Positions 9,229-16,917 of a stretch of 64,000 nucleotides of DNA are shown in pieces. Position 1 is the stretch's first letter; each line of letters opens with the position of its first letter. The notes below the pieces were generated by a model. That model was given only the letters and a program-made list of their open reading frames with translations, was not told the DNA's origin and did not search any database. Location of the stretch: the NCBI RefSeq assembly GCF_003148625.1, contig NZ_QGGO01000004.1, forward strand, positions 61,995-125,994, given 5' to 3'. This DNA comes from Arcicella aurantiaca (GTDB taxonomy: Bacteria > Bacteroidota > Bacteroidia > Cytophagales > Spirosomataceae). The translations under genes and the position numbers were made by a program.

Positions 9229-9436
9229 TGCTCCTTTGTCACTCCGCCACTTTGTTACTATGCTCCTTTGTCACTCCGCCACTTTGTTACTCCGCCACTT
9301 TGTTACTATGCTCCTTTGTCACTCCGCCACTTTGTTACTATGCTCCTTTGTCACTCCGTTACTTTCTTACTATGCCACTTTGTTACTATGCTCCTTTGAA
9401 ACTTTGCTCCTTTGTCACTATGCCACTTTGCTCCTC
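9229..9436. repeat. Tandem repeat, about 32-bp unit
   Basis: Roughly six imperfect copies of a unit reading about CTCCTTTGTCACTCCGCC then ACTTTGTTACTATG, with internal shorter units (CACTTTGTTACT). It fills the gap between the kinase and nucleotidyltransferase genes and encodes the last few residues of the latter. Open frames across it on the plus strand are low-complexity artefacts. It is not CRISPR, since there are no unique spacers. Confidence 0.85.
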
Positions 9437-10449
9437 ACCCCCAACAACAACTCATTCACAAAATCCTTATCCACATCATCGGGCAAATCACTTTTTTCAA
9501 AGTAGGAATTTAGCTTTAAAATATCCGCTTCGGCTTTTTCCATAAAGCGTTCCAAATCAATTTCTCCTCTACGAATTTTCAATAAATCTTGGGCATTTGG
9601 TCTCCTGACGATGATTGTTTTTTGTTCGGCAATCTCCAAAGCCATGTCCAACAACCGCTGACAATGCAAGAGATTTTTGCCGTCAATTTGCTGTCCATGA
9701 CTCTCAATATCTACATACCGTTGCGTATTTCGATTTTTCAGCCAATCGGTATATTGCACAAAATCCTTGCAATGGCTTGAATAGCCTTCCTTATTAAAAT
9801 ACAAAATCGTTAAATCCTTCTCCCCTATCGGTACAGAACTTAGCCTGACATTGTCCCCATTTTCAGCCATAATTCCCCGATAACCCAATTGTTTGGAAGC
9901 ATCATAATAAAAGGCGTAACAATCTTTAAAATGGGCTAAATTGACCAATCCACAATGTTTTTCTTCTAAATTATTCTCGGATAAAAAGCTTTCTAAAGGT
10001 AAGGTTTTCCCATTTTGATAAATAAAGCAAAAATCCATCAATGACTTCCGAACCATTTTATCCTTTTCCCAATTCATCTTTTTATCCAAACCTTTTGCTT
10101 TTTTTATTTGGGCAACGGCATAACCGCCAAAAGAATGTAAACATTTCTTTGTCAAGAACTTATCACGATTTTGGAGAATTAAATCAAAGGCTGGATGTTT
10201 TTCGATAATGCAATCTTCGGGCATAAAAAGCAATTCCAACATCGTAGGATTAGCCGATTGAAGCAACTGCAAAAACCGCCGAACCTCATAATAACATTCG
10301 TCCTTACTAACTTCAATTTGTTCTTTGTAACCAAAGCCCACCAACTCACGGACAGGCTGAATGTACACACCTTTATGGTCCGTATCCGACCCAACGGTAT
10401 TTGTCCCGTATGCTTGACTACCTACTATGGTTTTAAATATTATGTTCAT
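9418..10449 (-). CDS. Predicted nucleotidyltransferase (pol-beta superfamily, YcgL-like)
   Basis: A 343-residue protein with the nucleotidyltransferase signature near the N-terminus: GSQAYGT followed by SDTDHKG (residues about 10-27), where the GS and DxD-type residues bind nucleotide and metal. The rest is helical and matches the predicted nucleotidyltransferase family found with RNA-repair genes. It could add nucleotides to RNA 3' ends, for example to rebuild trimmed ends, but the substrate is not known. It lies between the kinase/phosphatase and RNA ligase genes, all on the minus strand, with 98 bp to the ligase. The C-terminal residues (RSKVA) are encoded in the tandem repeat. Confidence 0.75.
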   Translation of the reverse strand: MNIIFKTIVGSQAYGTNTVGSDTDHKGVYIQPVRELVGFGYKEQIEVSKDECYYEVRRFLQLLQSANPTMLELLFMPEDCIIEKHPAFDLILQNRDKFLTKKCLHSFGGYAVAQIKKAKGLDKKMNWEKDKMVRKSLMDFCFIYQNGKTLPLESFLSENNLEEKHCGLVNLAHFKDCYAFYYDASKQLGYRGIMAENGDNVRLSSVPIGEKDLTILYFNKEGYSSHCKDFVQYTDWLKNRNTQRYVDIESHGQQIDGKNLLHCQRLLDMALEIAEQKTIIVRRPNAQDLLKIRRGEIDLERFMEKAEADILKLNSYFEKSDLPDDVDKDFVNELLLGVRSKVA

Positions 10450-10465
10450 TTTCTCGAATTAAAAA

Positions 10466-10550
10466 TAGACCACAGATTTTACTGATTGAACTGATTTAGT
10501 TTAACATTTTATCCGCTTAAATCCGTCTAATCTGTAAAATCTGTGGTCTA
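10466..10550. repeat. 17-bp inverted repeat between ligase and nucleotidyltransferase genes
   Basis: TAGACCACAGATTTTAC at 10466-10482 is the exact complement of 10534-10550. The second arm overlaps the stop codon of the RNA ligase gene. It belongs to the CACAGATTTTAC type of bacterial intergenic repeat; a weak relative (ACAGATTTTAACAGA) lies at about 14151. It could form an mRNA hairpin between the two genes. Confidence 0.8.
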
Positions 10551-11597
10551 ATAAATCTCATCAAATTTATCAACAAAAGGTTTTTGATAATCAGGTTTAA
10601 TGATTTTCCAGATTAATTGGTCATAAGGCTGTTCGTCCAACATTTTGAATAAAACTGAAGGATATTGACAAGTTTGAAAATACATAGCGGTCGCTTTTCT
10701 GTCTTCCAAAACCTTAAACTCTTGCTTGGATTTCGTTTCAATTTCGGCAAATTTTTCTAAGAATTTAGCGTGCGTAGCTTTTACCCAATCATAAAATTCA
10801 TCGGGAACTCTATCCAAAAATGGTAATAAATCTTGTCCTGTTTTCAAATATTCCCAAATACTCAAAGTAGAAACTTGCGAAATTATTCGATGAATTCGTT
10901 GGTATTCCTCAAATTTAACTTTTAGTCGATACCCACTCTTAAATTTCACGACAAATCCTTCTTTGTTATCTTCTTCTAATTGTTTCAATTTAGATAAATC
11001 GTTTAACCCATTGTATCGTTTGACTATTGGAAAATATTGTTCTTCAGAAGACGTTGCAGGCAACGTCTCTACGTTGGTTTCTTCGCCTGTTTGGGTATCA
11101 ACAATTGCTAATAAAACCAATTTACGCTCATTTCCATAATCCAAAACAATACGGTTTTCGGGATAAATAATCTCGAATAAATACGTTTTTGATTTATCTA
11201 AAAGCGGAATTACCTCAGCATATTGCGTATGAAGCATTTCCGTTGCTACCTCCGACTGCTCACTCGTAAACGACCCACGAGTAGCGATATGTGGTTTGTC
11301 ATCAAGCCAATACAAAATCCCCAAAGAGCCGTCCATTTTCTCAAAAACTTCAAAAGGTTCATTCGGAATTTCTTGATTTTCATGCTCACCCAAATTAAAG
11401 AACTTCTGAAACGGACGAGCCACGACTTGATAATTTCCATCCAAAATCAAGCCCCGACAAGCCAAAGTCCACTCATTCCAAACACGGTCGTATTGAGCTT
11501 TTTGCGAATAATTATAGATATATAAATCTGCCGTTGGATGTTTATTGACAATGATGTAGTTATCGGCAATTAGTTGGTTTAGTTGTTTGGTGTTCAT
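10548..11597 (-). CDS. T4 Rnl1-like RNA ligase
   Basis: A 349-residue ATP-dependent RNA ligase. Motif I is EKMDGSLG with the adenylated lysine at K87. Upstream, WTLACRGLILD and FNLGEH match the Rnl1 family. Motif IV is KEGFVVKF and motif V is YRLKVKF. The length fits T4 RnlA (374 residues). T4 Rnl1 together with Pnkp repairs tRNA cut in the anticodon loop, and the same pairing here suggests tRNA repair. The start at 11597 lies about 37 bp from the palindromic operator at 11634-11652. A perfect Bacteroidota-type -7 box (TAGCTTTG on the minus strand) lies between operator and gene. Confidence 0.92.
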   Translation of the reverse strand: MNTKQLNQLIADNYIIVNKHPTADLYIYNYSQKAQYDRVWNEWTLACRGLILDGNYQVVARPFQKFFNLGEHENQEIPNEPFEVFEKMDGSLGILYWLDDKPHIATRGSFTSEQSEVATEMLHTQYAEVIPLLDKSKTYLFEIIYPENRIVLDYGNERKLVLLAIVDTQTGEETNVETLPATSSEEQYFPIVKRYNGLNDLSKLKQLEEDNKEGFVVKFKSGYRLKVKFEEYQRIHRIISQVSTLSIWEYLKTGQDLLPFLDRVPDEFYDWVKATHAKFLEKFAEIETKSKQEFKVLEDRKATAMYFQTCQYPSVLFKMLDEQPYDQLIWKIIKPDYQKPFVDKFDEIY

Positions 11598-11633
11598 GTT
11601 GTTTGATTTGATGATACAAAGCTAAAAACCCAC

Positions 11634-11652
11634 TACGCAGTCTATTTGCGTA
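11634..11652. promoter_or_regulatory. Palindromic operator, copy 1 (TACGCAG-N5-TTGCGTA)
   Basis: A 19-bp palindrome with one mismatch in the divergent promoter region of the RNA ligase (minus) and PD-(D/E)XK-like (plus) genes. Perfect versions occur at 14064-14082 and 40553-40571. About 20 flanking bases (GATGATACAAAG, AAAACC, ACTACGCA) are also shared with copy 2. The plus-strand -7-like box TCTATTTG overlaps it, as expected for a repressor site. Confidence 0.8.
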
Positions 11653-11716
11653 ATTATAATTTTATTTTAATTACCTTCAAAAATCCGTAATTTCGTATAA
11701 ATAACAAATCAAGAAG

Positions 11717-12355
11717 ATGGAACAAATTAGTAAATTACCTTTGGATACTGATTCAATTTTAGTGCATTTCAATTTACCACGATTACGAGAAGGTAAATTG
11801 ATTGACGAGTGGGTTACTGCCAAAGGTGTACTAAACTCAGGAGAATCTGAACGAATCGAAAAACTTTACCGCAAAGCCTTAAAATCTGGTGATGGTTGGA
11901 ATGAGGAAGAGCTAAAAATGAAATTCATTAGTCTGCTTTTCGATTTGGCTGATATTGAAGAAGAAGACAAGATTATTTCATTCTACGAACGTCCAATGAA
12001 TGCAACTTTCAATGGAACTAAAATCGGCGTAATTTGTGATTGTCTTTTAGCTTCTCCTGCGGGAATTTCGACTCCAAAAACGCCCTATTTTTTCCTCCAA
12101 GAATTTAAAAAGCAAAAAGGAGATAGCAACGACCCCGAAGCACAAATGTTAGCGGCAATGTTGGTTGCTCAATACAAAAACGCAGATAATAAACCCATTT
12201 ATGGAGCATGGTTAGTGGGTAGTATTTGGAACTTCACACTTTTACAAGGAAGTGAATATTTTGTAAGCCATAAATTTGATGCTTCTAATTTAGAAGATTT
12301 AACCCAAATTGTATTTATCCTTCGTAGATTGAAAGAACTGATAAAAAGTCGCTAA
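11717..12355 (+). CDS. Hypothetical protein with PD-(D/E)XK-nuclease-like motifs
   Basis: A 212-residue protein I cannot name. Residues about 100-150 show an order typical of PD-(D/E)XK nucleases: an acidic residue after a beta strand (IGVICDCLL), then QEFKKQKG supplying ExK, then a helix with a conserved-looking Q (EAQMLAAMLVAQY). Many such proteins are annotated only as hypothetical. It is the one plus-strand gene inside the RNA-repair cluster and diverges from the RNA ligase across a shared operator, so it probably responds to the same signal. It may be an effector or processing nuclease. The nuclease assignment is an inference from motif spacing only. Confidence 0.55.
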   Translation: MEQISKLPLDTDSILVHFNLPRLREGKLIDEWVTAKGVLNSGESERIEKLYRKALKSGDGWNEEELKMKFISLLFDLADIEEEDKIISFYERPMNATFNGTKIGVICDCLLASPAGISTPKTPYFFLQEFKKQKGDSNDPEAQMLAAMLVAQYKNADNKPIYGAWLVGSIWNFTLLQGSEYFVSHKFDASNLEDLTQIVFILRRLKELIKSR

Positions 12356-12362
12356 TATTTTG

Positions 12363-12398
12363 ATAATGGCTAATTACAAAATCATAATTAGCCATTAT
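12363..12398. terminator. Bidirectional terminator-like hairpin
   Basis: AATGGCTAATTA pairs with TAATTAGCCATT between the convergent ends of the PD-(D/E)XK-like gene and the slipin gene. Confidence 0.7.
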
Positions 12399-12399
12399 T

Positions 12400-13497
12400 C
12401 TACCTAACAGGACTAAACATCGCCTTCATTTGTTCCAAAAACTGCCCTCCGCCCGAAACCGAAATATTATTGATTTTGTCGGCAATTTTCTCCACGTATT
12501 CCATTTCTTTCAATTTGAATAACATATCGTTTTCTTCCATCAATTTTGCCGTATTCAATAAGCTACGAGTTGACGCCGTTTCTTCACGTCTCATAATGAT
12601 GTTGGCTTGTGCTTTTTTCTCAGCCACCAATACCTGATTCATAATTTCACGCATTTCTCCCGGTAAAATAATATCACGGATTCCACAGTTCAAAACCTCT
12701 ACGCCCAAAGAAGTCGTTTTGGTAGCAAGTGATGTCAAAATCGCAGGAGCGAGAGATTCTTTCTTCTCCAAAAGCTCGTCTAAAGTCAATGTTCCCACAA
12801 ATTCACGCAATGCCAATTGTACCAAAACATACAATTGTTTTTCGTGGTCTTTGTTCTCCAAAGCCGCTTTTACAATGTCTGTAACTTTGTATTGAGCATA
12901 AAAATTGATTCGTAAAGAGGCTTTGTCTTTCGTCAAAATCTCTTGTCCCGACAATTCTATTTGCATTTGGCGAGTATCAATTTTAGCTACGTGAATCGTA
13001 ATATTGTTTTTCCACCAATAATAAGTTCCGCCTTCTAAAAGTCGCTCAAATTTGCCATTAACAAACAATAACGCCTTTTCATGCGACTCTACGACGTATC
13101 CACGAATGTACGCTCCCAATTTATTCACCAATATATTTGCAGGAATTTCTTCCGTAATTTCAATTTTGCTCGTATCAACACGCACGAATTTATAGGTTAT
13201 AATCCCTTTCCAGAAAGCGTATTTCCCAGCCGTCAAGATAGTTTTAAACAAACCGTTTTCGTATTGCAAAACAATTTCATTATCCTGAACTTCAACGACT
13301 TCCAATTGAGTTTTTAGCGTTTCGTCTTTCAATAAAATATCTAAATGCACAGACGAAACAAAAGGCTGTGTCATGTCAAATTGTTGTAGATTTTCAAAAG
13401 GCATTAACCAGTGATTTCCTTCTGAAATAGCTTTTTTATAAGCTCCATTTTTGAATACTAAGCCCATTTTATAGGCGTTAATTGTTACATATTTCAT
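12400..13497 (-). CDS. Slipin / SPFH (band 7) family protein
   Basis: A 365-residue SPFH-domain protein. The N-terminal 120 residues form a repeated beta-rich region (GLVFKNGAYKKAISEG and ALLFVNGKFERLLEGG are related halves). The SPFH domain covers about 140-300 (KIDTRQMQIELSGQEILTKD ... VLNCGIRDIILPGEMREIM), followed by a helical tail with AEKKAQANIIMRREE. There is no obvious N-terminal membrane helix, unlike classic stomatins. Slipins are known neighbours of bacterial RNA-repair genes (Rtc-type and ligase clusters), where their role is unresolved. It may act as an oligomeric scaffold. The tRNA-like region lies about 300 bp upstream on the same strand and could be its 5' leader. Confidence 0.85.
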   Translation of the reverse strand: MKYVTINAYKMGLVFKNGAYKKAISEGNHWLMPFENLQQFDMTQPFVSSVHLDILLKDETLKTQLEVVEVQDNEIVLQYENGLFKTILTAGKYAFWKGIITYKFVRVDTSKIEITEEIPANILVNKLGAYIRGYVVESHEKALLFVNGKFERLLEGGTYYWWKNNITIHVAKIDTRQMQIELSGQEILTKDKASLRINFYAQYKVTDIVKAALENKDHEKQLYVLVQLALREFVGTLTLDELLEKKESLAPAILTSLATKTTSLGVEVLNCGIRDIILPGEMREIMNQVLVAEKKAQANIIMRREETASTRSLLNTAKLMEENDMLFKLKEMEYVEKIADKINNISVSGGGQFLEQMKAMFSPVR

Positions 13498-13794
13498 CGT
13501 TTTATTTGTTTTCGTTTTTTAAAAACAGTCAGATTAATCCATTTATCGAAAACGGAATCTGATTTTAGTAAATAATTGTTGAGTAGTTTTTAAAATTTAT
13601 TAGCAATCGGCTTTCAGAATTTTATCAATGTTTATGACATTAATTTTCATTGTAACCAAAAGCTAAATTCAATTAAAAAGTACAAACCAATCACATTACG
13701 GTATCCATCATTTTCAGGCTTTTGGCAAATTGTAAATCATTCTTTGGGAAATCATTACGCAGACCAATCTGAACTGTTTTTTAATCCTTGGAAT

Positions 13795-13998
13795 CCACTT
13801 GAAAGAGTGGTGCTTTACCAACTTAGCTACGTCAATCACTCGACGGCAGGATTCGAACCTGCGATTTTCTGTTACTCTACCAGACTGAGTTATCTCATTG
13901 CTGAGAGAAGGATTCGAACCTCCGACAAACAGGTTATACATCAAACAATAAACCTTCGATAGCATATCGGCAATTATTATCCCGACACTACGTGGCTA
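13795..13998 (-). ncRNA. Tandem tRNA-like arms upstream of the slipin gene
   Basis: Read on the minus strand, this region strings together tRNA-like parts. Module A ends in a T-arm GGAGG-TTCGAAT-CCTTC (13907-13923), preceded by an anticodon-like stem AGGTT/AACCT with an enlarged loop. A TCTCA-GCAA-TGAGA hairpin follows (13893-13906). Module B has a D-arm (ACTC...GGTAG...GAGT, 13874-13890) and a perfect T-arm GCAGG-TTCGAAT-CCTGC (13846-13862), but only about 11 bases where the anticodon arm should be. Module C has a D-arm (GTTGGTAAAGC) and an anticodon-like stem CCACT/AGTGG with a 6-base CTTTCA loop (13795-13810), with no recognisable T-arm. No complete canonical tRNA can be drawn. These may be decayed tRNA genes or a tRNA-mimicking RNA linked to the repair genes. 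Confidence 0.7.
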
Positions 13999-14063
13999 TA
14001 CAGAAACCAACATTGTTAATCAACCATGATTATTAATTTGATGATACAAAGTTGAAAACCTAC

Positions 14064-14082
14064 TACGCAATCTATTTGCGTA
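14064..14082. promoter_or_regulatory. Palindromic operator, copy 2 (TACGCAA-N5-TTGCGTA)
   Basis: Perfect 7-bp inverted repeat with a 5-bp spacer, between the tRNA-like/slipin side (minus) and the WYL gene (plus). The plus-strand -7-like box TCTATTTG overlaps the right half and TTGA lies about 16 bp upstream. On the minus strand CAACTTTG resembles a -7 box pointing at the tRNA-like region. It is the likely binding site of the adjacent WYL protein. Confidence 0.8.
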
Positions 14083-14238
14083 GATAAAAAATAATTTAGA
14101 TATTTATAAAAATTCACGATTTGCGAATTGCGAATCGTGAATTTATGACATACAGATTTTAACAGATAAATAAAAATCCTTTTAAATCTGCGTTGCTTGC
14201 ATCAGCGTAATCTGCGTTCTAATCTAAAATCCAACAAT

Positions 14239-15258
14239 ATGCCAGCCAACCGCAACGCCCTTATCCGCTATAAAACCATTGATACTTGTTTGAGAAACCG
14301 ATTCCGAAAATGGACATTGGAAGATTTAATTGAAAAAGTGTCGGATACACTTTATGAATATGAAGGCATCGAAACCATCAGTAAACGGACAATCCAGAAT
14401 GATATTCAGATGATGAGAAGTGATAAGTTGGGCTATTTCGCTCCAATTGTAGTTTTGGAGAAAAAATATTATACCTACGAAGACCACAATTATAGCATTA
14501 CCAATATTCCCATTTCTGATACTGACCTTTCACGGATGAACGAAGCGGTTGAAATGCTAAAACAATTCAAAGGGTTTTCGCACTTTGAGCAGTTAAATGA
14601 AGTTGTCCAAAAATTAGAAGACCATGTGTATTCGGTAGGAAAAAAGAAATCGCCAGTTATTGATTTTGAGAAAAATGATAATTTGAAGGGTTTGGCATAT
14701 TTGGATATTTTGTACCAAGCGGTTATCCAGAAAAAAGCTATCAAAATGACCTACCAATCCTTTAAAGCAAAAGAACCAAACGTATTTTTCTTTCATGTTT
14801 GGTGGCTAAAGGAATTTAAAAATCGTTGGTTTGCGGTAGGAGTTCGTAAGCAAAACGGTTCAATTTCAAGTTTGGCATTAGATAGAATTATCGACGTAAG
14901 TTTATCCGACGATGTAGCATATACAGAAAATCAAGACCTTATTCCCGAAGAATACTATAAAAACGTTATTGGCGTGACCGTAAATAATTTACGACCCATG
15001 AATGTGAAGATTTTTGTCGTTGCTCAACACGCCCCTTACGTAGAAACCAAGCCTTTACATCATTCTCAAAAAGTCATTGAAAGAAACGAAGACGGAATTA
15101 TCATTGAAATTAAAGTACAACACAATTATGAATTAGAAAAGGAAATTTTGGGTTTTGGCGAAGTGATGAAGGTTTTGAGTCCTGAACATTTTGTAAAAGC
15201 CATTAAAAAACGATTAATAAAAGCGAGTCAAAGGTATGAGGTAGTAGGTATGAGGTAG
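14239..15258 (+). CDS. WYL-domain transcriptional regulator (RNA-repair cluster)
   Basis: A 339-residue regulator if started at the ATG at 14239 (MPANRNALIRYK); an earlier in-frame ATG at 14197 would add 14 residues that do not look conserved. The N-terminus (1-75) is a winged HTH (WTLEDLIEKVSD ... ISKRTIQNDIQMMR). The WYL domain is at about 140-245 (AIKMTYQSFKAKEPNVFFFHVWWLKEFKNRWFAVG ... LALDRIIDV) and a WCX-like domain follows. WYL regulators bind nucleic-acid or nucleotide ligands and often control defence or repair genes. It sits divergent from the slipin/tRNA-like unit across a perfect palindrome, the usual autoregulatory layout. The final residues (EVVGMR) are encoded in a short repeat. 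Confidence 0.85.
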   Translation: MPANRNALIRYKTIDTCLRNRFRKWTLEDLIEKVSDTLYEYEGIETISKRTIQNDIQMMRSDKLGYFAPIVVLEKKYYTYEDHNYSITNIPISDTDLSRMNEAVEMLKQFKGFSHFEQLNEVVQKLEDHVYSVGKKKSPVIDFEKNDNLKGLAYLDILYQAVIQKKAIKMTYQSFKAKEPNVFFFHVWWLKEFKNRWFAVGVRKQNGSISSLALDRIIDVSLSDDVAYTENQDLIPEEYYKNVIGVTVNNLRPMNVKIFVVAQHAPYVETKPLHHSQKVIERNEDGIIIEIKVQHNYELEKEILGFGEVMKVLSPEHFVKAIKKRLIKASQRYEVVGMR

Positions 15259-15372
15259 TAAGTATTTATGAGGTTAATTAATTCCTGCCAATAAATAAAA
15301 TCTCATACCTACGAAATCATACCTCATACCTCATACCTACGAAATCATACCTCATACCTACGACCTACCTCT
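15230..15372. repeat. GGTATGAGGTAGTA repeats and inverted copies
   Basis: GGTATGAGGTAGTA is repeated at the 3' end of the WYL gene and spans its stop codon. Several units of the complementary type (CTCATACCTACGAAATCATAC) follow at 15300-15370. The two sets can pair as a long imperfect hairpin between the WYL gene and the convergent LytTR gene. Confidence 0.8.
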
Positions 15373-15703
15373 AAACTTCCTTCAAAATACCTTTTCGCCT
15401 GCGAGAAACTGATGCCGTCAGATTATTTTGCAAAACCAATTTACTATCATCAGAATTATAATCAATTACGTATTGTGGATTAACCATAAATGACTTGTGA
15501 ACACGCAAAAAACCTTTGGCTTGCAAAATTTCCTCATAAGTATTGATACAATGAGCAAACATTTTTGCCTTTCCGTCACGTAAATGAAAAAGAGTATAAT
15601 TACCCTCTCCTTTCAGCATAATGATACGGTCGATAAATAAAGCAATATTTCGTTTAGAATCCACTGTGAGCAGTGCGTCTCTATGGGCTATAAGATTTGA
15701 CAT
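15371..15703 (-). CDS. LytTR-domain DNA-binding protein
   Basis: A 110-residue protein consisting of little more than a LytTR DNA-binding domain: DRIIMLKGEGNYTLFHLRDGK, then GFLRVHKSFMVNPQYV, and the basic end SRRRKGIL. It has no receiver domain, so its activity is set by abundance or by partners rather than by phosphorylation. Stand-alone LytTR proteins are frequent in Bacteroidota. Its target is not evident. A second one lies at 17470-17859. Confidence 0.85.
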   Translation of the reverse strand: MSNLIAHRDALLTVDSKRNIALFIDRIIMLKGEGNYTLFHLRDGKAKMFAHCINTYEEILQAKGFLRVHKSFMVNPQYVIDYNSDDSKLVLQNNLTASVSRRRKGILKEV

Positions 15704-15760
15704 AAGTTTATTAGAGATAAAACGTTAAGGGCATCGCAGATTTCTTTGAAGTATATTCAT

Positions 15761-15800
15761 AAAAAATCCTTTACAACCATTTAGTCGTAAAGGATTTTTA
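15761..15800 (-). terminator. Intrinsic terminator after scoA
   Basis: AAAAATCCTTTAC pairs with GTAAAGGATTTTT. On the minus strand the stem is followed by T residues, downstream of the ScoA gene. Confidence 0.75.
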
Positions 15801-15857
15801 TTTGGTAACAAAAAAATATATTTAAAAAAAATAAATCACAATTCCCTCATTCACACC

Positions 15858-16553
15858 TTAGCCCCTAACTGTTCTTTTCTCGATACGTTTTTCATAATCT
15901 TTCCCTTGAAAAATTCTTTGAACGTAAATTCCGGGCGTATGAATTTGGGCAGGGTCAAGTGTGCCAACAGGTACTAATTCTTCTACTTCTGCAATCGTGA
16001 TTTTTCCTGCTGCGGCTGCCATAGGATTAAAATTCTGGGCAGTTCCACGATAAATCAAATTTCCTGCGGTATCGCCTTTCCATGCTTTAACAATAGCAAA
16101 ATCAGCCTTTAACCAACGTTCCATCAAATACATTTTACCATCAAATTCTCTCATTTCTTTTCCTTCGGCAACTTCTGTTCCTACTCCCGCAGGCGTAAAA
16201 AATGCAGGAATACCCGCACCACCTGCACGCATACGCTCAGCAAGTGTACCTTGTGGTATTAAATCAACTTCCAACTCTCCAGCTAATAATTGACGTTCAA
16301 ATTCTTGATTTTCGCCTACATACGAAGAAATCATTTTTTTTACTTGACGAGTTTGCAAAAGCAAGCCAATGCCAAAATCGTCAACGCCAGCATTATTTGA
16401 AATACAAGTCAGATTTTTCACACCTGTACGAAGTAAGGCTGAAATACAATTTTCAGGAATGCCAGACAAGCCAAAACCGCCCATCATAAGTACAGAACCA
16501 TCTTTTATATCTGCTACGGCTTCATCGGCACCAGAAATTACTTTATTAATCAT
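15858..16553 (-). CDS. scoA: 3-oxoacid CoA-transferase subunit A
   Basis: A 231-residue subunit A of a succinyl-CoA:3-ketoacid (or acetoacetate) CoA-transferase, which activates acetoacetate by moving CoA between acids. Family features are [15 protein letters not shown], the glycine-rich [21 protein letters not shown] and [19 protein letters not shown]. The catalytic glutamate is on subunit B, which is not next to this gene as it usually is, so the B subunit must be encoded elsewhere. Its 5' end lies about 60 bp from the tRNA-Val gene, from which it is separated by a terminator. Confidence 0.9.
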   Translation of the reverse strand: MINKVISGADEAVADIKDGSVLMMGGFGLSGIPENCISALLRTGVKNLTCISNNAGVDDFGIGLLLQTRQVKKMISSYVGENQEFERQLLAGELEVDLIPQGTLAERMRAGGAGIPAFFTPAGVGTEVAEGKEMREFDGKMYLMERWLKADFAIVKAWKGDTAGNLIYRGTAQNFNPMAAAAGKITIAEVEELVPVGTLDPAQIHTPGIYVQRIFQGKDYEKRIEKRTVRG

Positions 16554-16574
16554 AGTATTGAGATTGGATTTAAA

Positions 16575-16611
16575 ACAAAAAAGTCCTCAAAAATTACTTA
16601 ATGAGGACTTA
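16575..16611 (-). terminator. Intrinsic terminator after tRNA-Val
   Basis: AAGTCCTCA (16581-16589) pairs with TGAGGACTT (16602-16610). The minus strand continues into a T-rich run, immediately downstream of the tRNA. Confidence 0.8.
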
Positions 16612-16614
16612 AAG

Positions 16615-16692
16615 TGGTGGTCCCACTAGGATTCGAACCTAGGACCCCCTGCTTGTAAGGCAGGTGCTCTGAACCAGCTGAGCTATGAAACC
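16615..16692 (-). tRNA. tRNA-Val (UAC)
   Basis: Canonical cloverleaf on the minus strand. The acceptor stem is GGTTTCA/TGGGACC, the D-arm AGCTCAGCTGG..., and the anticodon stem CCTGC/GCAGG with loop CTTACAA (anticodon TAC). The T-arm is CTAGG-TTCGAAT-CCTAG, followed by discriminator A and an encoded CCA. It serves as a reference for normal tRNA structure in this genome. Confidence 0.95.
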
Positions 16693-16869
16693 AAAATACT
16701 ATTACCGTTTCTTTTAACGTGGTGCAAAATTACACGTTCTCTATTAATTATGCAAGCCTTAATATTTAAAAAAATAATAATATTATTAATCACATTGATA
16801 ATCAATTATTTATCATTGAAAATAATTTAAACTTTTTTTAATTATTCTCAATAAAGAGCATTTTCATGA

Positions 16870-16902
16870 CTTGTTGTTTACCTTTTTGAGATAAACAACA
16901 AG
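16870..16902. terminator. Hairpin between HopJ-like gene and tRNA-Val
   Basis: CTTGTTGTTTA pairs with TAAACAACAAG. A T-run follows on the plus strand and an A-run precedes on the minus strand. It probably separates the HopJ-family gene from tRNA-Val, but its direction is ambiguous. Confidence 0.5.
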
Positions 16903-16917
16903 CGTTTTTTGGACGTC

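Larger units (their letters stand above)
13499..14238. other. Long intergenic region between slipin and WYL genes
   Basis: Apart from the tRNA-like arms (13795-13998) and operator copy 2 (14064-14082), it holds no supported protein gene. Open frames on both strands here are translations of the tRNA-like sequence. Positions 14150-14230 contain ACAGATTTTAACAG and AATCTGCGTT type intergenic repeats just before the WYL gene. Confidence 0.65.

Noticed and set aside
9229-9436. Repeat array considered as CRISPR
   Set aside because: Units are contiguous and degenerate with no unique spacers, and no cas genes are present.
9112-9545. Three overlapping plus-strand open frames rich in Leu, Cys, Thr and Pro
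   Set aside because: They are translations of the 32-bp tandem repeat in all frames and have no real protein character.
13714-13965. Open frames on both strands in the slipin-WYL gap
   Set aside because: They run through tRNA-like T-arms and D-arms; the peptides (such as FVGGSNPSLSN) are typical of translated tRNA sequence.
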